In this document: piece after piece, positions 36,346 to 44,756 of the stretch | How the letters are laid out: each line of letters opens with the position of its first letter | Numbering within the stretch: the first letter of the stretch is position 1 | From: Armatimonadota bacterium | GTDB taxonomy: Bacteria > Sysuimicrobiota > Sysuimicrobiia > Sysuimicrobiales > Humicultoraceae | DNA length: 64,000 bases | Direction: 5' to 3' | NCBI GenBank assembly: GCA_031459855.1 | Contig: JAVKHP010000001.1 | Location: forward strand, 1,222,059-1,286,058 | Translations under genes and position numbers: made by a program | The notes under the pieces: generated by a model | What the model was told of the DNA's origin: nothing | Database searches by the model: none | The model's input: the letters and a program-made list of their open reading frames with translations, nothing else

Positions 36346-37333
36346 CGCCGCCACGGTCCACGCCGCCAGCATCGTCGTCGACGGCACGACGTTCTTCCTC
36401 ACGAAGTTCACCGAGCGATTGATGCGCGCCGGGGTGACGGCCCTCAACCTCACGACCGCCTGGCCCGACGACGACCTCGAGCTGGCGGTCCGACGCATCG
36501 AGGACTACTACGGGCTGGTGGCCAGCGAGCCACGCGTGGCCATCGTGGAGCGTGCCGAGGAGATTCCCCGACTCAAGCAGGAGGGGCGCGTGGGACTGAT
36601 CCTGGCCTTGCAGAACGCCCGCCCCATCGGTACCCGTTTGGAGCGCGTGGAGACGTTCCGACGGCTCGGCGTGCGGACGATCCAGTTGACCTACAACGAA
36701 CGCAACTTCGTAGGCGACGGTTGCGCAGAACCCACAGATGCCGGCCTGAGCGCCTTCGGGCGAGCGTTGGTGCGCGAACTCAACCACGCGGGCATCGTCA
36801 TCGACCTGAGCCATGCCGGCCGCCGGACATCCCTGGAAGCGATCGAGGCGTCGTCCCGTCCGTGCGTGTTCACCCACTCGAATCCGCACGCGCTGGTGCC
36901 CGTGCCGCGGAACATCACCGACGACCAGATCCGGGCCGTTGCGGCGGCAGGCGGCGTGGTGGGGTGCTCCTGCTTCCCACCGCTAGTGTGGCGCGGGGGC
37001 GATAGGCCGCCCACCCTCGACGAGTTCATCGACTGCATCGCGTATGTCGCCGACCTCGTGGGGGTCGACCACGTGGGGATTGGCACGGATTCCGAAGCGA
37101 CGGCGGGGGCCTACCCGTCGGAGTTGCGCGCAAGCCTGCGCAGCAGGTACGCCGCGACGGTGGGACCCTTCCGGGACCGATTCCCCGACGGCCGGGTCGA
37201 GGGTCTGGAGGATGGGATGGCCGACTGGCCCCGCATCACCGCCCGACTGCTGGAGCGCGGGTTCTCGGTCGGGGACGTGTACAAGATCAACGGCGGGAAC
37301 TTCCTTCGGGTGTTCCAACAGGTCTGGCGCTAG
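36338..37333 (+). CDS. M19 membrane-dipeptidase family protein, variant metal site (copy 3)
   Basis: A 331-residue protein closely resembling copy 2. Retained: VIDLSHAGRRTS, CVFTHSNPHAL and HVGIGTDSEA. Changed: VVDGTTFFL in place of the HxD segment, and Gln92 in LALQNARP in place of the bridging Glu. Its ATG lies inside the end of copy 2 (eight-base overlap), so the two are translated together and may form a hetero-oligomer. Last gene of the ten-gene run beginning at thrC. Confidence 0.87.
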   Translation: MADAATVHAASIVVDGTTFFLTKFTERLMRAGVTALNLTTAWPDDDLELAVRRIEDYYGLVASEPRVAIVERAEEIPRLKQEGRVGLILALQNARPIGTRLERVETFRRLGVRTIQLTYNERNFVGDGCAEPTDAGLSAFGRALVRELNHAGIVIDLSHAGRRTSLEAIEASSRPCVFTHSNPHALVPVPRNITDDQIRAVAAAGGVVGCSCFPPLVWRGGDRPPTLDEFIDCIAYVADLVGVDHVGIGTDSEATAGAYPSELRASLRSRYAATVGPFRDRFPDGRVEGLEDGMADWPRITARLLERGFSVGDVYKINGGNFLRVFQQVWR

Positions 37334-37379
37334 CTCCCCGCCCCCAACGTCCCGGGCCCGCCGCCTCCCAGCAGGATTC

Positions 37380-37400
37380 TGGTATGCAGATGGTATACCA
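37380..37400. promoter_or_regulatory. GntR/FadR-type operator: tandem TGGTAT sites with perfect palindrome
   Basis: TGGTATACCA at 37391-37400 is a perfect 10-bp palindrome containing GTATAC, the core typical of FadR-subfamily GntR operators. A second, imperfect copy (TGGTATGCAGA) starts at 37380, exactly 11 bases (one helical turn) upstream. The pair lies just before the gene for a GntR/FCD regulator, so autoregulation and control of the downstream transporter are likely. Confidence 0.65.
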
Positions 37401-37445
37401 AATCAGCGCATGGGGACCGGCAGGGACCGAGAGGGCCTGGGGCGG

Positions 37446-38192
37446 ATGGGCGCCGCCTCCAAGGAGGCGGTGTACGCGCAGCTGAAGCGTGCCATCCTGA
37501 CGGCGGCCGTCCGGCCGGGGCAGCCGTTCTCCGAGCGCGCGCTGGCCGCGCGGTTCCACCTGAGCCGGACGCCCATCCGCGAGGTCTTGCGGCGCCTGGA
37601 GCACGAGCATCTCATAGAGCTGGTACCGCGCCGCGGCGCGTTCGTGCGGCCGTTGGATCCGCAGGAGGTCGTCGAGATCTTTCAGGCGCGGGAGGCGGTC
37701 GAGCCGCTGGCGGCCCGGCTGGCGGCGGCCCGCGCCGACCCCGACGTCCTGGCACGGCTGCGCTGGGAGTTCGACGCGCTGGCGGTGGTCGACCGTCCGG
37801 GTGCGCTGGCGGCCCTGGTGGCGGCCGGGCGGCGGCTGCACGACGCGGTCGTCGCTGCCTGCGGCAACCGGTACCTGCAGGAGATGCACGGGATCCTCAG
37901 CGCGCAGACGGCGCGCGTGCGGCTGCTGACGCGCGAGCACTTCGCGATCGAGCGGGAATCGTACCGCTGGCACCTGCGGATCCTGGAGGCGCTGCGGCGC
38001 CAGGACGCCGACGCGGCCGAGGCGGCGATGCGCGAGCACCTGCGGCGCACCCGCGAGGCCCTGCTGCGCCGGCTGCTGGTCCCCGAGCACCGCGACGGCG
38101 ACCGTCGCGCCGCATCCACCGGGCAGGGCAATCGAAGACCGCGCGCCGCGACGGCGCGGGCTGCGAGGAGGGAGCAGCATGCGTGGAGATGA
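37446..38192 (+). CDS. GntR-family transcriptional regulator with FCD domain
   Basis: A 248-residue repressor-type protein. The winged helix is at about residues 5-75: VYAQLKRAILTAAVRPGQPFSERALAARFHLSRTPIREVLRRLE, then LVPRRGAFVRPLD. The C-terminal all-helical FCD ligand domain has the usual metal-binding His residues in GRRLHDAVVAACGN, YRWHLRILEAL and AMREHLRR. The start is uncertain: ATG 37446 is chosen; ATG 37410 would add twelve residues and place the start ten bases from the operator. Its end overlaps the binding-protein gene by 14 bases, tying regulator and transporter together. Confidence 0.9.
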   Translation: MGAASKEAVYAQLKRAILTAAVRPGQPFSERALAARFHLSRTPIREVLRRLEHEHLIELVPRRGAFVRPLDPQEVVEIFQAREAVEPLAARLAAARADPDVLARLRWEFDALAVVDRPGALAALVAAGRRLHDAVVAACGNRYLQEMHGILSAQTARVRLLTREHFAIERESYRWHLRILEALRRQDADAAEAAMREHLRRTREALLRRLLVPEHRDGDRRAASTGQGNRRPRAATARAARREQHAWR

Positions 38193-39768
38193 CCGGTTCG
38201 ACCGTATGACCCGTCGTCGGTTGCTGGGGCGTGCGGCGGCGGTGGGCGCCGGCCTGTGGGTGGGCCGGACGCTGGCCCACCCGCGCTGGACCCTCGCCGC
38301 GCCCGCCGCGGGCACACCCCGGCGCGGCGGCCGCCTCACCTTCGGGAGCGCGGCCCTGCCCGCCAGCATCGAACCGCACCTGGAGGGCGCCGACATCTAC
38401 CAGCGCCGCAAGTTCCTCTTCTACGAGACGCTGGTCTGGATCGACTTCGACCTGACGCCCAAGCCCATGCTGGCCGAGCGCTGGGAGGAGCGCTCGCCGA
38501 CCGAGTACGTGTTCCACCTGCGCCGTGGCGTGCGGTTCCACAACGGCCGCGAGATGGACGCCGAGGACGTGAAGTTCAGCTACGAGCGGGTGATGGATCC
38601 GCGGACCGGCTCGGGCGGACGCGGCGACCTGATCATGATCAAGAGCATCGACGTCGTCGACCGCTACACCGTCCGGTTCACGCTGCACGAGCCCACGGCC
38701 ACGTTCCTCATCAACCTCGGCGGCAAGTACAACGCGGTCATCCCGCGGGACGTCCTGCGCACCGGCCGCGAGCTCCAGGGGGCGGCGGTGGGCACCGGAC
38801 CGTTCCGCGTGGAGAGCTTCGAGCCCAACCGGCTCCTGGCGCTGCGGCGCTTCGAGGACTACTGGGACCGGGGCAAGCCCTACCTCGACGCGCTGGTGTT
38901 CCAGGCCATTCCCGACGAGTCGTCGCTGGTGGCGGGGCTCCGGGCGGGGCAGCTGGACATGGTGCAGTTCGAGAGCGGCGTGAACTTCAAGCTGGTGCGC
39001 CACCTGCGCTCGCTGAACCACCTGCAGGCGCCCGCCATCCGCTGGGTGGTGCTGGACCTCGTGGGCGACCAGGAGCCCACCCGGCATCCCGACGTACGCC
39101 GGGCGATTGCGCTGGGCATCGACCGGGAGGCCGTCCTGCGCATCGCCGGCGACGGGCTGGGGCGGCGGCTGGGCGTCCTGCCGCCCGCCATGGGCTTCTG
39201 GCACGTGCCCGTGGAGAACCTGCCCAACCAGCGACGCGACGTGGCGCGGGCCCGCGAGTTCCTCCAGCGGGCGGGGCTGCGGCCGCCGGTGCCCCTGGTG
39301 ATCCGCAACATCGTGGGGTTCCCCTCGCTGCTCGCGTCGGTGCAGGTCATCGCCGACAACCTCAAGGAGGTCGGCTTCGACGTGCGCGTCGAGACCGTCG
39401 ACATCGGCGTGTGGATCCGCGACTGGATCGCCCGGCAGAGCCCGCCGACGATGAACGAGTGGGGCGGGTTCGTCGACCCCGACCAGGCCTTCTACCGGCA
39501 CTACCACACGCCGCCCAAGGGCGTGGACTTCCGGCGCTGGGCGAACCCCGAGGTGGACCGCTTGCTGGACGAGGGCCGTGGGACCCTCGACCGCACCCGG
39601 CGCAAGCAGATCTACGACCGGGTGCAGATGCTGATGGCCGAGGACCCCATCAGCGTGCCGCTGTACGCGCCGAACCTGCTCTACAGCATGCAGCACAAGG
39701 TGAAGGGGTTCCGGCCGCATCCCACGGGGTTCCTGTACGGGTTGCGGGAGGTGTGGATCGAAGGGTAG
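38179..39768 (+). CDS. Dipeptide-type ABC substrate-binding protein with Tat signal, cluster 2
   Basis: A 529-residue family 5 solute-binding protein. The N-terminus has a twin-arginine signal, MTRRRLLGRAAAVGAGLWVG, at about residues 10-29, so it is exported folded. Mature motifs: YVFHLRRGVRFHNGREMDAEDVKFSYERVM, VGTGPFRVESFEPNRLLALRRFEDYWDRGKPY and DVRRAIALGIDREAVL. ATG after GAGGAGGGAG within the end of the regulator gene. It belongs with the permeases at 39835 and 40785. Confidence 0.93.
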   Translation: MRGDDRFDRMTRRRLLGRAAAVGAGLWVGRTLAHPRWTLAAPAAGTPRRGGRLTFGSAALPASIEPHLEGADIYQRRKFLFYETLVWIDFDLTPKPMLAERWEERSPTEYVFHLRRGVRFHNGREMDAEDVKFSYERVMDPRTGSGGRGDLIMIKSIDVVDRYTVRFTLHEPTATFLINLGGKYNAVIPRDVLRTGRELQGAAVGTGPFRVESFEPNRLLALRRFEDYWDRGKPYLDALVFQAIPDESSLVAGLRAGQLDMVQFESGVNFKLVRHLRSLNHLQAPAIRWVVLDLVGDQEPTRHPDVRRAIALGIDREAVLRIAGDGLGRRLGVLPPAMGFWHVPVENLPNQRRDVARAREFLQRAGLRPPVPLVIRNIVGFPSLLASVQVIADNLKEVGFDVRVETVDIGVWIRDWIARQSPPTMNEWGGFVDPDQAFYRHYHTPPKGVDFRRWANPEVDRLLDEGRGTLDRTRRKQIYDRVQMLMAEDPISVPLYAPNLLYSMQHKVKGFRPHPTGFLYGLREVWIEG

Positions 39769-39834
39769 GCAGCCGGGGGCCGGCCGCGCGAACGCCGGCC
39801 GGGCGCCCGGTGGCCCGGTGGTCCCGGAGGGCGG

Positions 39835-40785
39835 ATGCGCGCGTACATCGCCCGGCGGCTGCTGGCGATGCTCGCCACCCTGCTCGGGGTCAGCCTCATC
39901 GTGTTTGGCCTGATGCGGCTGATCCCGGGGACGGTGGTGGAGCAACTGCTGGGGCAGAGCGCCCTGGTCGGCGAGGAGACGATCCGCAGCCTGCGGCAGT
40001 TCTTCGGGCTGGATCGCCCCTGGTACGTACAGTACGGCGAGTGGCTGGCCGGGATCGCCCGCGGCGACCTGGGGATGTCCTGGCGCAGCCACCGGCCGGT
40101 GCTGCAACTGATCGCCGCGCGCCTGCCGGTGTCGGCTGAGCTGGCGGTCCTGGCGGTGGCGTGGTCGCTGCTGCTGGGCGTGCCGCTGGGCGCGCTGGCC
40201 GCGGTGCGCCGGGGCCGGGCCTCCGACAGCGTGGTGCGGTTCGCCTCCACCCTGGGCCTCTCGGTGCCGGCGTTCTGGCAGGGCACGCTGCTGATCCTGC
40301 TGTTCTCGGTCTACCTGGAGTGGATGCCATTCCTGCAGTGGGTCCCGCTGACCCGAGATCCGCTGGGGAACCTGGCGATCGTCGCGTTGCCCGCGCTGAC
40401 GCTGGGGACGGCCACCGCCGCCATGATCAGCCGCATGACGCGGTCGGCGATGCTGGACGTGCTGGGTCGCGACTACATCCGCACGGCGCGGGCCAAGGGC
40501 GCTTCCGAGCGGCGGGTGCTCGCCATCCACGCGCTGCGCAACGCCCTGATCCCGGTGGTCACGGTGGCCGGCGTGCAGATGGGCTACATCCTGGGCGGGA
40601 TCGTCGTCGTGGAGGACGTCTTCAACCTGCCAGGCGTGGGGCGGTTGCTGCTGGACGCGATCTTCCAGCGCGACTACCCCGTGGTCCAGGGGACCATCCT
40701 GGTGGGCGCCGCGCTGTTCATGGGGCTGAACTTCCTCGTGGACCTCCTCTACGCGGTGATCGACCCGCGGATCACCTACGCGTGA
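39835..40785 (+). CDS. Dipeptide-type ABC permease (DppB-like), cluster 2
   Basis: A 316-residue permease: YIARRLLAMLATLLGVSLIVFGLMRLIPG, FFGLDRPWYVQYGEWLAGIARGDLGMSW, and EAA loop DYIRTARAKGASERRVLAIHALRNALIPVV. ATG after CCGGAGGG. The stop overlaps the next start as TGATG. Confidence 0.93.
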   Translation: MRAYIARRLLAMLATLLGVSLIVFGLMRLIPGTVVEQLLGQSALVGEETIRSLRQFFGLDRPWYVQYGEWLAGIARGDLGMSWRSHRPVLQLIAARLPVSAELAVLAVAWSLLLGVPLGALAAVRRGRASDSVVRFASTLGLSVPAFWQGTLLILLFSVYLEWMPFLQWVPLTRDPLGNLAIVALPALTLGTATAAMISRMTRSAMLDVLGRDYIRTARAKGASERRVLAIHALRNALIPVVTVAGVQMGYILGGIVVVEDVFNLPGVGRLLLDAIFQRDYPVVQGTILVGAALFMGLNFLVDLLYAVIDPRITYA

Positions 40786-41690
40786 TGGCTGCTGCCGGTG
40801 CCACGCCCCCGGTGGTCGCCCGCGCGCCGGCAGGGGCCAGTACGCCCGCCGTGCGCGTGACGCACGTCTGGCGTCGGCGACTGCGCGCGAACCCGCTGTT
40901 CGCCGCCGGCGTGGTCATCATGGCGGTCTTCGTGCTGGCCGGGCTGGCCGCGCCCTGGCTGGCCCCCTACGATCCCATCGCCGTCGACGCCCAGGGGATG
41001 TTCCAGCCACCGTCCCGTCCGCATCCGTTCGGCACCGACCGCTTCGGCCGCGACCTGTTCAGCCGCGTGCTCTATGGTATCCGGGTCTCGCTGGGGATCG
41101 CCGCCCTGGCCATCGGCATGGCCGCCCTCGCCGGGGGCGTGCTCGGCCTGGTGGCCGGGTACGTCGAGCGCGGGGTGGACCAGGTCCTGGGCCGCGTGAT
41201 GGACGTCTTCTTCGCGTTTCCCTCGGTGCTGCTGGCGCTGGGCATCTCGGCGGTGCTGGGGGCCGGGGTGACCACGGTGGTCATCGCCATCGCGGTGGTC
41301 TACGCACCGCTGTTCTTCCGCGTCATGCGCGGCAGCGTGCTGGCCGAGAAGCACCTGGCCTACGTCGAGGCGGCCGCGGCGGTCGGCGCCGGCCCCTGGA
41401 CCATCATGACCCGGCACATCCTGCGCAACTGCCTCTCGCCCATGATCGTGCAGATCGCGGTGTCGCTGTCCTACGCGATCCTCATCGAGTCGGCGCTGTC
41501 GTACCTGGGCGTCGGCGTGCAGCCGCCGACGCCGTCGTGGGGCACCATCCTCAACGAGGGCAAGGAGTTCCTGCCGATCTCGCCGTGGATCTCGCTGTTC
41601 CCCGGGCTGTTCATCATGTTCTCGGTGCTGTCGTTGAACTTCATCAGCGACGGGCTGCGCGACTACCTGGATCCGCGGGTGAGGGGCTGA
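40785..41690 (+). CDS. Dipeptide-type ABC permease (DppC-like), cluster 2
   Basis: A 301-residue permease with the PFGTDRFGRDLFSRVLYGIRVSL motif, EAA loop AYVEAAAAVGAGPWTIMTRHILRNCLSPMIV, and SYLGVGVQPPTPSWGTILNEG. About 30 Ala/Pro-rich residues precede the first helix. It overlaps the DppB-like stop by one base. No DppD/DppF gene follows; a small frame and then an oxidoreductase do. Confidence 0.93.
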   Translation: MAAAGATPPVVARAPAGASTPAVRVTHVWRRRLRANPLFAAGVVIMAVFVLAGLAAPWLAPYDPIAVDAQGMFQPPSRPHPFGTDRFGRDLFSRVLYGIRVSLGIAALAIGMAALAGGVLGLVAGYVERGVDQVLGRVMDVFFAFPSVLLALGISAVLGAGVTTVVIAIAVVYAPLFFRVMRGSVLAEKHLAYVEAAAAVGAGPWTIMTRHILRNCLSPMIVQIAVSLSYAILIESALSYLGVGVQPPTPSWGTILNEGKEFLPISPWISLFPGLFIMFSVLSLNFISDGLRDYLDPRVRG

Positions 41691-41791
41691 TGGGCTGCCG
41701 CGCAGGCGGAAGCGTGCGGGCCCGGTGGCGGCTGGCGCCTCGTCGGCGGGTGCGTGCCCCGCGGGCCACGCATCGAGACGCCGTCCGATGA
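41690..41791 (+). CDS. Possible 33-residue Arg-rich ORF bridging dppC-like and Gfo/Idh genes
   Basis: The frame starts at an ATG overlapping the permease stop (TGATG) and ends at a TGA overlapping the next gene's ATG (ATGA). The product (MGCRAGGSVRARWR...) is arginine-rich with no domain. Both overlaps would let ribosomes pass from the permease to the oxidoreductase, which otherwise lacks a ribosome binding site. It could be a coupling device or chance. Confidence 0.25.
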   Translation: MGCRAGGSVRARWRLAPRRRVRAPRATHRDAVR

Positions 41792-42891
41792 GGCCGGTGC
41801 GCATCGCGCTGGTCGGCGCCGGGAACTTCGGGCGCCTGCACGCGGCCGTGCTGGCCGATCTGCCGGGGGCCGCGCTGGTGGCCGTGTGCGATCCGGACCC
41901 TGCAGCGCGGCGTCTGGCCCGAGCCGCGATGGCCAGCGCGTCGATGGGCACGGGACCGCGGGCTGCGGCTGCGGCGCCCGCCGGGGCGGAGGTGGTCGCC
42001 GCCGGCCGCGACGATGCGCTGCAGGAGTTTGACAGTTTCGATGCGGTCCTGGCCCGGGCCGACGTGGACGCGGTCGTTCTGGCCACCCCGGAGCACCTGC
42101 ACGCGGCGCAGGCGATCGCAGCGACGGAGCGCGGGTGGGACGTGCTGGTCGAGAAGCCGCTGGCGCTGACGGCGGCGGATGCCCGCGCGGTGGCCGCCGC
42201 GGCGGCGCGCACAGGGCGTCTGGTCATGGTGGGCACCGTGCTGCGCTTCAGCCTGCCGCACCGGCAGCTGGTGGAGGCCGTGCACGCGGGCGCGGTGGGC
42301 CGGGTGCGCCACGTGCGCAGCGCGCGCTACGTGAGCGCGTCGTGGTTCGCGCGCACGGCGGTGCATCCCGCCCTGCGGGCGGCCATCCACGACATCGACC
42401 TGGTGTTGTGGCTGACGGGCCGCCGCGTGCGGGCGGTGGCCGCCGCGGCGCACGCGCTGGCCGGCGAGACCCGCCCCCGCGCCGTGGTGGCGCTGCTGTG
42501 GTTGGACGACGGCGCCAGCGCCGTCGTCGAGGCGCACTTCGTCGTGCCCCCGTCGTACCCGGCCACCACCCTGCCGCCGGAGCGGCCCGGCGTGCGCGCC
42601 GGCCTGGTCGAGGTCGTCGGTGAGGTGGGCCTGGCGCGACTGGACGACAGCGCCGGGCTGCAGCTGTGGGGCGAGGGCGGGGCGTACGCCCCGGATCTCC
42701 ACGTCGTCCCCCGGGTGGCGAGCCGGCCGGTCGGCGCGCTGCGGGCCGAGGTGGAGCACTTCGTCGCATCCGTTGCGGCGCGGGCGCCCTCGACGATGGT
42801 GCCGCTGGACGATGCCGTGCACGCGGTGGCGGTGGCAGAGGCCATCGCCGCCGCGGCGGACTCCGGCGGCGTCGTGTCGGTGGACACCTGA
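41788..42891 (+). CDS. Gfo/Idh/MocA-family oxidoreductase
   Basis: A 367-residue NAD(P)-dependent enzyme. The Rossmann motif VGAGNFGRLHAAVLADLPGAALVAVCDPD opens the protein. The family signature lysine lies in VLVEKPLALTAADARAVAAAA, and the substrate-side His in HPALRAAIHDIDLVLWLTG. An Ala/Gly-rich insert of about 25 residues sits after the second strand (residues about 45-70). The family oxidises sugars, inositols or amino-derivatives. It follows the Dpp cluster 2 permeases. Confidence 0.88.
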   Translation: MRPVRIALVGAGNFGRLHAAVLADLPGAALVAVCDPDPAARRLARAAMASASMGTGPRAAAAAPAGAEVVAAGRDDALQEFDSFDAVLARADVDAVVLATPEHLHAAQAIAATERGWDVLVEKPLALTAADARAVAAAAARTGRLVMVGTVLRFSLPHRQLVEAVHAGAVGRVRHVRSARYVSASWFARTAVHPALRAAIHDIDLVLWLTGRRVRAVAAAAHALAGETRPRAVVALLWLDDGASAVVEAHFVVPPSYPATTLPPERPGVRAGLVEVVGEVGLARLDDSAGLQLWGEGGAYAPDLHVVPRVASRPVGALRAEVEHFVASVAARAPSTMVPLDDAVHAVAVAEAIAAAADSGGVVSVDT

Positions 42892-42930
42892 CGACAGGCC
42901 AGTGACGCTGACGAGAGGAGGCGTTGGGGC

Positions 42931-43452
42931 ATGAGCACGCCGTCTGTTCCCCTACCGGCGGTGGCGCCACCCGACCGGGTCGGCGGCCTGCGCGAGGACG
43001 AGCTCACCGCCTTCCTGGCCCAGCCCTGGAACGCGCGTCTGGCGACCATCACGCCCGCACAGACGCCATACGTCGTGCCGGTGTGGTACGAGTACGACCC
43101 GGTCGAGCGCGTGTTCTACGTCGTGGCGCGCGAGCGGTCGGCGTACGTCGAGCACATTCGGCACAACCCCGCCGTGGCGCTGCACATCGCCGACGACATC
43201 CACCTGGAGCACACCCGGGTGCTCGTCGAGGGCGTGGCCGAGATCGTGGAGGGCCCCACGCCCCCGGCGCAGAGCCCCCGGTTGCACGCGCTGGCCGTGC
43301 GGCTGGCGCGCAAGTACCTGGGCGATCGCGGCCCCGAGTACGCCGAGCGCACCATGGACCGGCCACGCTACCTCATCCGCATCACGCCCCGGCGGTGGCA
43401 CACCTGGACCGGCCGCGAGTGGGCGCGGAAGTACCGTGAGCCGGCGCGCTGA
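42931..43452 (+). CDS. Pyridoxamine-phosphate-oxidase-fold flavin/F420-dependent protein
   Basis: A 173-residue split-barrel protein. LARLATITPAQTPYVVPVWYEYDP-type wording (here NARLATITPAQTPYVVPVWYEYD), YVEHIRHNPAVALHIADD and VLVEGVAEIVEG match the PPOX-like class that binds FMN or F420. Reaction unknown. ATG after GAGAGGAGG. It overlaps the next gene by 17 bases. Confidence 0.85.
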   Translation: MSTPSVPLPAVAPPDRVGGLREDELTAFLAQPWNARLATITPAQTPYVVPVWYEYDPVERVFYVVARERSAYVEHIRHNPAVALHIADDIHLEHTRVLVEGVAEIVEGPTPPAQSPRLHALAVRLARKYLGDRGPEYAERTMDRPRYLIRITPRRWHTWTGREWARKYREPAR

Positions 43453-44740
43453 CGCCACACTCGACGCGCGCCGCGTCGAGCGGTGTCTGACGCCGGACGA
43501 GGTCGTCGGTCTGGCGCGACGCCTGGTGGCGACCCCAAGCTACGCGGCCGACCACGGGTGGGAAGCCGGCGTCGCGGCCGTGCTGGAGGAGGTGCTGGGC
43601 GCCGAGGGCCTGCAGGTGCGCTGGCAGCCCGTCGTCGCCGGACGGGAGAACCTGCTGGCCGTGTTGCCAGGGATGTGCGCGGGTCCGCCTCTGCTGGTCC
43701 TGAACGGCCACATGGACACCGTGCCGCCCCCGACCCACCCGCCGCGGTCGCCGTTCGCCGCCGAGGTCGCCGACGGCCGCCTGTGGGGTCGGGGCGCTGC
43801 GGACATGAAGGGCGGGCTGGCTGCGCTCGTCGGCGCCCTCCTCGCGCTGCGCCGCGCAGGCGTGCAGCCGCCCCGCCCCATCGTGCTGGCTGCGGTCGTG
43901 GCGGAGGAGAGCGGCAACCTGGGGACGGCAGCCCTGGTGCGGTCGCGCGCTGGCTGGTGGCCGACGGAACCGTCGCCGGCCCAGGGCGTCGCAGCGCCGC
44001 GCGTCGACACGACGTCAGCGGCCGGTGCGGGTGACGCAGGCCCGGTGTCGTACGCCGTCGTCGCCGAGCCCACGGGGCTCGACGTGGTCACCGCGCACAA
44101 GGGCGTCGACCGCTACCGCATCACGGTCCGTGGCCGCGCGGCCCACAGCAGCACCCCCGACCGGGGCACAAACGCCATCGTGCGGGCCGCGCGCCTGATC
44201 GTGGCCCTGGAGGATCGGCTGCGCCAGGCGGACGACGAGCCGCCGCACCCGTTGCTTGGCCGGGCATCGTACAGCATCGGCACGATCCAGGGCGGGGTGA
44301 GCCGGAACGTGGTGCCCGACCGGTGCGTCTTCCAGATCGAGAAGCGCTACCTGCCCGGCGACAGTCCGCCGCGCATCCGGGCGGCGTTGGAGCGGCTGGC
44401 GACAGACGTGCTCGGGCCGGACGTCGCGGTCGTCGAGCGGGAACCGGAGTTCGAGACCGTCCCCCATCCGCCCCTGGAGGTGGCGGCCGACCATCCGCTC
44501 GTCCAGGCGGTCAGCGCGGCGGTGGCCGACGTGCGTGGTCGCGCGCCGGCGCTCGTGGGGCTGCCGGGGTTCACCGACGCGGCACTGCTGCAGGCTGCCG
44601 GCATCCCCGCGGTCGTCTGCGGCCCCGGCGACCTGGCCGCAGCCCACACCGACGACGAGGCGGTGCCCCTAGACGACCTCTGGACGGCGGCGCGTGTCTA
44701 CATCCGGCTGGCGCTGCGGGTGATGGCGGCCGTGGCCTGA
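43436..44740 (+). CDS. M20-family metallopeptidase/deacylase (ArgE/DapE-like)
   Basis: A 434-residue dinuclear zinc hydrolase. Metal and catalytic motifs: VLNGHMDTVPP, GRGAADMKGGLAALVGALLAL and VVAEESGNLGTAA, with a late His in PGDLAAAHTDDEAV. The dimerisation domain reads GVDRYRITVRGRAAHSSTPDRGTNAI. About 30 low-complexity residues are inserted before SYAVVAEPTGL. Members hydrolyse N-acyl amino acids, N-succinyl-diaminopimelate or dipeptides. GTG start inside the preceding gene. Closes the block started by the GntR regulator. Confidence 0.9.
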   Translation: MSRRADATLDARRVERCLTPDEVVGLARRLVATPSYAADHGWEAGVAAVLEEVLGAEGLQVRWQPVVAGRENLLAVLPGMCAGPPLLVLNGHMDTVPPPTHPPRSPFAAEVADGRLWGRGAADMKGGLAALVGALLALRRAGVQPPRPIVLAAVVAEESGNLGTAALVRSRAGWWPTEPSPAQGVAAPRVDTTSAAGAGDAGPVSYAVVAEPTGLDVVTAHKGVDRYRITVRGRAAHSSTPDRGTNAIVRAARLIVALEDRLRQADDEPPHPLLGRASYSIGTIQGGVSRNVVPDRCVFQIEKRYLPGDSPPRIRAALERLATDVLGPDVAVVEREPEFETVPHPPLEVAADHPLVQAVSAAVADVRGRAPALVGLPGFTDAALLQAAGIPAVVCGPGDLAAAHTDDEAVPLDDLWTAARVYIRLALRVMAAVA

Positions 44741-44756
44741 GGGCACGCGCCGTAGG

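Noticed and set aside
37897-40530. An 877-codon minus-strand open frame over the GntR and Dpp cluster 2 genes
   Set aside because: Opposite strand holds well-motified genes; the antisense product is low-complexity.
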